DNA of 64,000 nucleotides from Lethocerus indicus (lineage: Eukaryota > Arthropoda > Insecta > Hemiptera > Belostomatidae), in assembly GCA_019843655.1 (NCBI GenBank), contig JACDQD010000003.1, forward strand, positions 2,110,925-2,174,924, in the 5' to 3' direction. The notes beneath the pieces were generated by a model that did no database searches, was not told where the DNA came from, and saw only the letters and a list, made by a program, of their open reading frames with translations. Positions 55,981-64,000 of the stretch are shown here, in pieces (positions within the stretch are counted from its first letter, which is position 1; each line of letters opens with the position of its first letter). The translations under genes were made by a program, and so were the position numbers.

Positions 55981-57534
55981 AGGTGCCGCCTCCACATGGC
56001 GAGCACCTAAGCGCCGTGGGGCCACGCCTACCCCCGAACCCGCAGTAAAAACCTATGAATTATAGGGTGGCCATTACACCGCCTCCACCCTCATCAACCG
56101 GCCGGCGTTGATGACCCGAATTGCCCCCGGGAGGCCCCCGCGCCACTTTTCCCTATTCATTTCCGCTCGTTATTTTCGGCACGATCCCACTTCCCACTTA
56201 ATGACTCCACTCGGATTTTCACACTCGAGCTGACGAATAAGGAACCCCGCATAAGTGGGGTGTATTAGTAGCATTGTTGTACCGATCGTTTGAAATAAGT
56301 AATTGATGGAAAATTACTCTATCGCCGGTGACTCTGCAATTACCACTTTTCTCGTTATATTCGGGTATCTCGCCACTTGTATTTAAGAACTTTAGATGGG
56401 TTATTTGAGAACTACCCAATTGAATTCTAGCGAATAAACTGGAATTTTATGAGCTCCTCACGTTCAATTAATTTAGACTTGGGCGATCGGTGAAATGTGT
56501 ACTTTAAGGGCTTTCCTTTAGGTTTATTTAGATGCGCATTATTTGGTTGTTGACGAGACAGTGAGTAGAGTTAAAGTTATAGTAATACTAGGGGAACTTC
56601 ACCCCCCAGGCCCAGGCCTGTAAAACCTCCCTCGAGAGCTTTACTTTTCGACTGTTAAAACGTAACTGAACTAGAAGGCATTATATTTACACGTGTACTT
56701 TAAAGACGAGAATATTATTATACTCTTAATTACTTATTACACTCCTATCGTTAAAACATAGTGTTAATTGGAAGACGCGCAATCTCGTTGTTGATAATCT
56801 CGAGGGACGAGCCGACCGACACATTTAATTATGAAAACGGGACGTGAATCATGTTAACCGGTTTACACAAGCGCGCAAAAAAGACATTTTGTTGACATTC
56901 AACGTGCTATCTATTTTCTGATTTAATTCTGAGACCGAAGTAATTGTCCCGTTGGCAATATTTGGTCAATTATTCGTTAAAATGAATGTTATTTACGTTT
57001 ACGTATCACTCTTAAAAGAAGAGGTACGATATTACGAGATGTGTTAACGTTCTTGGAACACATGTATAGTACAGTAGCAAATAATATGGACTAAACCGAG
57101 TTTATTAGATAATGAAGTTAATTTTTTTGGTTTTTAAATATTATTGTAACATACTGTAGGTGCGATGACTGGATCCACATTCCTCGCATCGAACTAGTGA
57201 TTAGTTATAAAACGGGTAATCCCGCGACTTCCGAGAGGACATTAATTTCAATCGTAACTACAAATGGTATAATCGATCTGCAGGGATAAAAGTGGTCCGG
57301 GATTGGTTTAATTCACGCGGACACGAATCCGCAGAATCAATGGAGCGGAAGGGATACGGTAAATGGTAGAGGGGGAGGAGGTTTACCGAGAGAGGTCGGC
57401 GATTACCGAACCTTTCCTTAATTTCTCGCCATTTGCCAGGTTTCGGTAAATGGGGGATTCGGGCGGTGGAGGGTTCGGCCGGAATATTTCCTTAAAATAT
57501 AGGTAAGCATTAACGGGGCGGTGGGCGGGATATT

Positions 57535-57693
57535 GGGGGGGGGGTTGGGGGGAGCATTAAGCTGCTGAGAGTGAGAGGGGGGTTAAAAAATCAGGATGAT
57601 GGTGCGAGTGCGGGTGTCTGCCTCGTTAGTCTAATTCATTCAACCATCTCCAGGGTGGTAGGGGGGCGATGAGGGTGGGAGGGGCAGGGAGGG
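57535..57693 (+). other. G-rich tract with quadruplex potential
   Basis: Two dense clusters. 57535-57552 has runs of 10 and 6 G. 57653-57693 has seven runs of three or more G with loops of 1-6 bases. Confidence 0.65.
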
Positions 57694-59399
57694 TAATTAG
57701 TCACGAGGTGGTTTCCTATCCGGAGAGACTTGTGGGCCGAGGGGGAGGGGTCCACCCTTTGGTGGGAGGGGGAGGGACATTTGCATAAAGAATAGTCAGA
57801 TGCAAATATCACGGGCGCAGGAGATGAAGGGGAAAGGGGGGGGGGTGAGTCAAGTCTATTAATGGCTTCTGCTTTTTCACCGCAAATTAAAACCGAGGGG
57901 GGCGGGGGATTATTTGCGCCGTGAGTCGAACGGAAGGAAGAGAAGAGGACACCCTCTGCGCTCAAAAAATACCTTAAGGTTAGAAGAAAGTTTTCGGATT
58001 ATCCTAAGTTCTACTTGTTATAAAAGTCTAGACTTTTAAAAGGAGGTTGAAAAGTAGTTGATCTTATAAATTATATATTGCGACGGTTCTTGTGATTTAA
58101 GCCTTATTTGGTCTTTTATTAAATGGTTTAAGGCTTTCCCACGTGGTTACCTACACTTGGAGGCGCTACTGAAAAATTCGGTAGAAAATTGGTTTCGAAA
58201 GGAAATAATCGTGAAAACAATAATTACTGACAATGTCTTTTCCAATTTTATTAATTATAAATTCGCCCGAAGGGGGCGGTTGTTACCCTTTCCGCCTTGT
58301 AGATGGATGGGGGGGTGGGGAAACACTGGCAATTGAAGTAATGAACAGAAGGGCGTTGACGGTTGGCGGGGGTAAGTGGCTGGGGGTTGTGGGGGGTTGA
58401 GCTGTGGAAATACGGATTTTATTAGTTGACCAGTTTTAATTTCTTTAATGCCCCACCCCGCCTCTTTCCACCCAAACAAACTTTGTTGAACGCTCTGTAT
58501 AAATTCATTGTTATTCCCTATTGCCGGTGCCGGGCTAAACCCTTGCCTCGAGATTTGGCCGTAATTCGGCAACAGCCGCCTGGCAACAAACGTGGCAGCC
58601 TTTTAACCCGAGGGGCCCGCCGACCTGCCGGGTGTGTCGGGCCCGAGGGGGAGGGGGGGGGCGCAGCGCTAAAGAAGTTTTATCAAAAACAAGAAATCAA
58701 ATTTGTGTCCGCTCGGCTTGGAGTGTAAGGAAAGGGGTTGTTTGAATGAGTGGGTGGGGGCGGTTGTGTCCTCCTCCTACCCCCGTCCCTCTCCAGACAG
58801 TCTCTCCCTATCCCGTGGGAGGGATGAAGGGAGAGCGAGAGTTAATTCCCTTATTTTAAAACCTCCCCCTTTTCCTGTTTCCCTTCTTTTGAACATAAAT
58901 CCTCCTGAAAAAATCTCGCTTTTCACCTTCACTCTTACCCCCGACACTCTATTAAGCTCCCTCCGTTAATTGCTTCCTTATTTCATCCCTCTGCCTCCCA
59001 CCTCCCAAAAAATAAAACATATATTACTTCCTACGCTATCGAAGAATTCCTTCCCAATTTGTTCGAAACTAATTGCTTATAATCGACTAGAATTTTCGTA
59101 AATTATATTACAGCGCTCCCAATATAAGTAGAATTAGGTAGGCAGAGCGTACTATATACATATAAATATAATACAAGTATTCGTGTAGTGAATGTAATAG
59201 TAATTCGGTTTTGTATCCTTTATGCCAGTTGAATTTTTATTCAATAACTATTTATCTTGTACTGCTCATGAGAGATATTATTGTGACCATTGTTATGATC
59301 GGCTAGACATATTATTTTCAACTTCTTGTCTCCCGACACGATTCACTTCTGAAATTGTTCGTATAATTATTTACACGGATAACCGTGTATACCGCGCGC

Positions 59400-59456
59400 G
59401 TACCGAGTAGGGGCCCCGTATTCGATGTAAGAAAAGTCGGCAGTTCGAATCTGCGG
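59400..59456 (+). mobile_element. tRNA-derived SINE head (relic)
   Basis: TACCGAGTAGGGG resembles an A-box/D-arm with one base missing. GCAGTTCGAATCTGC (59440-59454) is a T-arm with a perfect 4-bp stem and a canonical TTCGAAT loop. The spacing is tRNA-like. No acceptor-stem pairing was found. Confidence 0.5.
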
Positions 59457-59610
59457 GGGAAGAGAAGCAAAGGGCCAGAAGAGAATTAGTTGGAAGAGCG
59501 ATGAGGGCGGGGAGATAGCGACGATATTTAGTGCTCGGTCTGGGCTAAAACTATTTCGGTAAAAATCCCGTAGAGCCTCGACAGAGAACAGAAAGAGAGT
59601 CGGAGGATAC

Positions 59611-59654
59611 CGAGAAAGAGGAGGAGGAGAAGGAGGAGGAGAAGAAGGAGAAGA
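59611..59654. repeat. (GGA/GAA)n trinucleotide repeat
   Basis: Purine-only GAG/AAG/GGA units. Confidence 0.93.
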
Positions 59655-59931
59655 TGCCCCCGCCCCACCGACAACGCCCTAGCCCTCGCCGGCTTCTTAA
59701 TTGAACTTAATTAAAGAAGTCTCCGGGTCTAATCTTTGGACAAATTAATTGCGCCTGCATAAGTAATTCGGGGTGCCTCTTTTTCCACTAAACCCTTCCA
59801 CTCTTTTCCCGGCCATTAACTTATTAGGAGTCACCGGGAAGGAAAGCAGGAATAGGGGGAGCCCCTCCACCACCCCATCCCCTACTACCCTACGGCCTTC
59901 CATTTCTCTCCTACCCCTCCCCCGCTCGCTC

Positions 59932-59932
59932 A

Positions 59933-59963
<31 letters not shown>

Positions 59964-59990
59964 TTCTTTCTCTCTCTCTCTCTCTTTCTC
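59932..59990. repeat. (TC)n microsatellite with TTTC interruptions
   Basis: About 55 bp of TC interrupted three times by TT. Confidence 0.95.
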
Positions 59991-60124
59991 AAGGGCTGAG
60001 GCGGTTTATTTTATATCGTTGGGCTCTCCCAACTTTGAGACTTAAGGTCTTGATGTGACCAACTTGTTTAATTATTCTTCTACCCCTCCGGCCCGGCCTC
60101 CCGGTCCCGGATTCGTTGCCACCC

Positions 60125-60172
60125 GAGAGAGGGAGAGAGAAGGAGAGAGAGAGAGAGAGGAGAGGGAAGAAG
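60125..60172. repeat. (GA)n imperfect microsatellite
   Basis: A purine-only GA/GGA tract. Confidence 0.92.
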
Positions 60173-61118
60173 GACGCCTTTTGATCTTTTTAAAGCACCC
60201 CCCCCTTCCCCACCCGCCTCACGACCTCCCGAAGCTTCTATTTAATTGGATTATGGGTAATATATTAGCCGTGGGTAGTCGGTGTAAAATTGAGGCTTAG
60301 CCCGTGTTCGAAGCTGGCCCCCTCTTATTAGAGGTGGTGGAACCTTCTTCCTCTTAACCGCTAAACCTCTTCCCGCTACCCCCGTTCCCGTCCAACCGCT
60401 CTTGTTTTCTCCATAAGCCCAACCCGATTGTGTATTTTTTTATTGTTCAAATCGCGACAGCACACTCAGTACAGGTATAGGATTACGGACATGTTCAGGT
60501 TTTACCCCGGTAATATAAACTTTCGTGTTTGCCCAGCAGAAAAATGCTCATTAAATTACGAAATATGAAATTTCTATTATCGTTAGAGGAGAAATGCTTT
60601 CTCGTTTGTCATATTCTGCGTAGTTTTCTTTGTGACGCAATTACCATACGGGGCGCGATTGTAACGTCCTTGTAACAACATTACGCACAACTTATCGCAA
60701 CTGTTCTGTATAAAATGAATTAATATATTATATTACCTTATAAATTTATTTGTATTATCCAACATTGAAAAGTGTGGTATATCAATTCGGCGAAGACAAA
60801 TAGAGCCGTTGAACAGACAAGTTTCGAACAATGTCGGCGACCCTGACAGAAACTTGCACCAATATCGGTGTATCTGTCCGACCTCCCCTCGGTCTACCCT
60901 CGCGTTATATCTACATACAGAACAACCGAAAATGTGACAGCATTCGCATGTACTTAAACAAAATTAACAGTAGACGACTCGATGTTATAACTAGGTAATA
61001 AGCGAAGCATTCTTATTCAATTTTAACATATTTTTAAATACGAACAAAGACTTGTACGAGCATTGGAGTCTGAATAAATTACTGGATTGTAATTGTTGCA
61101 GTCTTCTATCTACGATTT

Positions 61119-61165
61119 GGTGTTATGCTAAGTCCGGTTTCGACTTTTAGCTATTATATCTGCTG
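61119..61165 (-). ncRNA. Hammerhead-like remnant (3' half), copy 6
   Basis: The minus strand reads AGTCGAAACCGGACTTAGCATAA. It aligns with the copy at 35694 (GCCGAAACCGGTC-TAGCATAA) with few differences, showing shared ancestry. The catalytic core is not recognisable and the cleavage triplet is altered, so it is not expected to be active. Confidence 0.35.
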
Positions 61166-62599
61166 ACCTTTTTATTCCCCTTTCATTAAATTTTATGATG
61201 AAAATATGATTAAGATTCGTGTAAGAGGTGTAGGCAGTTAATTTGGCCGGACTGAGCCGGCGCCGTTGTACGCGCTGAGATTCCCGTTTGGCGGAACGAA
61301 TTTGAAAGTAATCGTATTTAATTTTTTCCCTCTAGCCGGCCTTTTTTTCTCTTTATCCAGGAGAAGATATATTCGTGAAGCCCTGATTGCGCGGTTTCCT
61401 TGTATTCCGCGTCTACAGTTTTATATTCCATCTCATTTCCTGTACAGATGTGGAACGTTACTCAGAGCCTGAAAATATCCTGCCTGATAATCAACCTACA
61501 AAAATGACACGTAAAATAATATGTGTCTGCCGCTCATCGTCAGCGCCCCCATTATCGCCCAATTCCGAGCCAATTGTGCAATAATTATCGCTGTGATAAT
61601 TCGGTCTTTTACTCCACCTGGAATGTTTCCACGCGAATAATTCTTCATGGAGGTATGATTGAATTTCCCTAGCTTGGAATAACTACAAAATATATTAGTG
61701 GGGTTAACCGATTTTGCTCCCGAACCACGTACCCTCTTTGGAAACCGAAAGTAAACTATATTTTGCCCGTATATAATTATTCATTATATTTAAGATAATA
61801 TAAATTCAAAGTGTATAAGGATTGGGGAAAATTTTCCACTTTCACTCAGATACCAAGGTAGAGGAACCTCTATTTTGTAGATGAAATTGTGCGATTTATT
61901 GGCCATTTTGTTTTTTAATTCATTAAATTCTGTTTGGCCCGTCCTTGGCTTTCTTTTTCTTCGAATCCCCGTCTTCTCATTGTCAGAGGACCGTTCATCC
62001 TTTGGAAATAAGGTATTTCAAATATTCTACAGTCCAGTGGACACTGCTCGGGTGCGTATTATAATAAATAATAAGGTGCGACGGACGATGTCTTACCGCA
62101 TACTTTCTTCGCCCCTGCTCGGAAGCTTTGTCCTCTGTGGACGGACATTGCCGGTTTTTCCCGGGCGTTTCTGCTTCGTCTTATAATTAGAAAGGCAGAG
62201 CCTTAGAGAGGGGAGGGTGTCCGTGCGTGTCCGCTACTGTAAACAGGGCGACTTATAAATAAGAATTGTCCGAGCGGATACATAATTGTGCACCACTGGA
62301 GCTAATTGAGCCTCCCCCAACATCAAAACATGAACACTGGACATTGGCAACGGTCGACAAACGCCAAAATAGACCTCTCGATGCAGACGAGGACAACGGG
62401 CACGCTTAAAGAACGAACCAAATCATAAATTAATAATAATACAATATCCAGCTTCGCTATCTCGATTGCGCTTAAACGAACCGTTCCCTGTTTAATAATA
62501 ATAGCGCGCGCGGGCGTTTCCCTCCTGCAGATAAAAATGCGGTTCGATAAGTACGGTGAAAAAATAGCGTCAACATCGTTTGATTCAATAAAATTATTT

Positions 62600-62672
62600 T
62601 TATTTTTCAACGTATTCTCCATTTAGGGAAATGCACTCGATCTGGCCCAGCGAGTTTCCAATTTTTTCATTC
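62600..62672 (-). pseudogene. C-terminal remnant of a mariner-family transposase
   Basis: Reading the minus strand, MKKLETRWAR in one frame is followed after a short insertion by ECISLNGEYVEK and a stop (62600-62602) in another. Together they match the typical mariner C-terminus (K-L-E-x-RWxKCI-x-L-x-G-x-YVEK-stop). The frame change, which looks like an insertion of about 5 bases between the Arg and Glu codons, shows the copy is dead. No DDD-domain motifs such as HHDNA or YSPDLAP were found further upstream (higher coordinates), so it is truncated. The bases to about 62520 may be the element's 3' non-coding end, but no terminal inverted repeat was identified. Confidence 0.7.
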
Positions 62673-63725
62673 AAAGTATGTAAAATAACTGTGGACCTTA
62701 TAAATTTACCTTATTACCCATATTTCAGGCTCTAAATTACAGACATTACAGATAAAGTTACAATGCGAGTTAATTAAATTGTTATAGAAAAGTTGAAATT
62801 TGAACTACGTATTAGATTATTTTATAACTTCCAGATTCCACTTTTGTGGTGGAGTCTTTATAAGAAAATAAAGTTTTTGCGCGTTACAGCTTAGTGAGAT
62901 CTGAAATGGGGACTATTTGAATATGTGTTTTGGGGATAAAGAAGAGAGGCCGGGCGCGGTTCTTTCGATCTCGTATCTGTGAGTCACTTGGGGGGGTCAC
63001 TGGCGACGCAAAGGCGACCTGCCCAAACCGGCTTTGCAAAACCAATGGGACAACTAATTACTTAAAAACGTATTCGAAAATAAAAAGAAACGTTCCCTCA
63101 CCTTGTTCAGTTATTCGCCAGAGGTTCGCAAGATGAAACGTTCTCTCGCGTATCAACAAAAAGGTACTTCCTAAAGCTTAGTGAATTTCAATACCGTCCT
63201 TTCTGTTAGTAGTATGAAATTTAAATAACGAAACTCACCGACCGTGGCAGATTGTAAATATCGTGAAAAATTTACCCAACTCTCTTCAGTCGCGGGATTT
63301 TCTGACCCATACAGGGCTAATAATCGAAATAATACGAAATTTGTACTTTGTATTGGCATCGACCATTTCTGGCACTAACTCCACAAATCTAAACTAAAGG
63401 AAAAATACTAAATTATTGATTTTGCATTATCATGAAACAATTAATGCCCGGTTGAGAAAATATTGTGATTAATATAAAATTTCGGCATCGAAAATCGAAT
63501 TACGGAAACGTCTCGACGTGCGGTTTCGTTATCGGGTCTGAATAATAAACACTGCAACAGGCCGATAATAGCTCTTTTGTTCTAAAAGTCTTCTTTTCTT
63601 TACAAAAGCAACGCCGCCAATTTAACTAATTGGACTTTGCTTTTCCAACCGTTCGCGGAATATTGGCGGTGAATCACCACATTCTTGGGTTCTGGACCCA
63701 GATGATGAATAATAAAGAGACAGAC
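62673..63725. other. Gene-free stretch
   Basis: AT-rich DNA with only short chance open frames. Nothing recognisable beyond the mariner relic at its left edge. Confidence 0.5.
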
Positions 63726-63737
63726 AGAGAGAGAGAG

Positions 63738-63799
<62 letters not shown>
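63726..63799. repeat. (AG)n microsatellite
   Basis: 74 bp of AG with a single C at 63740; the longest dinucleotide tract in the window. Its overlapping open frames (Arg/Glu-rich on plus, Ser/Leu-rich on minus) are artefacts. Confidence 0.98.
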
Positions 63800-63802
<3 letters not shown>

Positions 63803-64000
63803 TGGAGAGATGGAGCGAGAGTGAGAGGGTGCTTGATAGGCCTTATCTATCGGACACGCACTCAGTGTACCGCCGGTGCGATACGCCGAACACTCCGTAA
63901 CAGACAAACTCTCCTTCCAATCTCTATATTTCTTTTTACTTATTCCGCAAAATTTAACTAAAACTTTACCAATTGTATCTCAGTGAAAAATTGAAGTTCG
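63800..64000. other. Window end, nothing recognised
   Basis: Mixed-composition DNA without an identifiable feature. Confidence 0.5.

Larger units (their letters stand above)
53813..59931. other. Gene-free stretch with a long G-rich island at 57.3-57.95 kb
   Basis: No supportable gene. AT-rich at 54.95-55.5 and 56.2-57.3 kb. The plus strand is strongly purine/G-rich at 57.34-57.95 and 58.26-58.42 kb and pyrimidine-rich at 58.75-59.0 kb. Open frames here are low-complexity or lack any recognisable domain. Confidence 0.5.
59991..62599. other. Gene-free stretch
   Basis: A purine repeat at 60125-60172 is followed by a GC-rich segment to 60.4 kb and mainly AT-rich DNA thereafter. No supportable exon. 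A hammerhead-like remnant is at 61119 (minus). The last part may include the 3' non-coding end of the mariner relic. Confidence 0.5.

Noticed and set aside
55960..55990. Acceptor-like end of a CT repeat (TCTCAG|GTGCC)
   Set aside because: The pyrimidine tract is a microsatellite, and no plausible coding or donor follows.
57490..57510. Third possible recursive splice site (ATATAG|GTAAGC)
   Set aside because: Weak pyrimidine tract, TAG rather than CAG, and a non-consensus sixth donor base.

Overview
This window is eukaryotic, intron- or intergene-dominated DNA from an invertebrate genome, tentatively an arthropod. Only one protein-coding segment can be identified with confidence: an intact 152-bp exon of a class I phosphoinositide 3-kinase catalytic subunit on the minus strand (2607-2758), bounded by consensus splice sites. 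No other open frame longer than about 60 codons resembles a known protein. Most are translations of microsatellites or G-rich/C-rich DNA. The arthropod call is an inference from the exon plus many short microsatellites, undepleted CpG and fly-like recursive splice sites; it is not proven.

Layout. 1-2606 and 2759 to about 7.8 kb flank the PI3K exon and should include introns of that minus-strand gene; its neighbouring exons were not found. From about 8 kb to 64 kb the DNA is a mosaic of AT-rich stretches and short GC-rich islands (for example about 6.0-6.3, 9.4-10.1, 22.3-22.8, 23.5-23.8, 32.8-33.0, 42.9-43.6, 45.0-45.4, 50.4-50.8 and 57.4-58.0 kb), peppered with (CT)n, (AT)n, (GA)n and GGA-type simple repeats.

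Non-coding structure of note. Two sites (37955/37956 and 51205/51206) have a pyrimidine tract and 3' splice site fused directly to a 5' splice site (TTTCAG|GTAAGT), the signature of zero-nucleotide recursive splicing. If real, a very long plus-strand intron spans at least 37.9-51.2 kb. Six loci carry a hammerhead-ribozyme-like pattern (GCCGAAAC-NN-GTC, two with a full CTGANGA core), resembling the minimal type I hammerheads of Penelope-like retroelements. At 12241-12321 an approximately 10-bp tandem array contains seven TAATCC words plus one variant, the core recognised by K50 homeodomain proteins. Mobile-element debris includes the frame-shifted C-terminal end of a mariner-family transposase (62600-62670, minus) and several tRNA-like A-box/B-box fragments likely to be tRNA-derived SINE heads.

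The genes do not form a visible pathway within the window. The picture is one exon of a signalling kinase beside a long non-coding tract that may lie inside a large intron of an unseen plus-strand gene. All family assignments were made by eye, without database searches.
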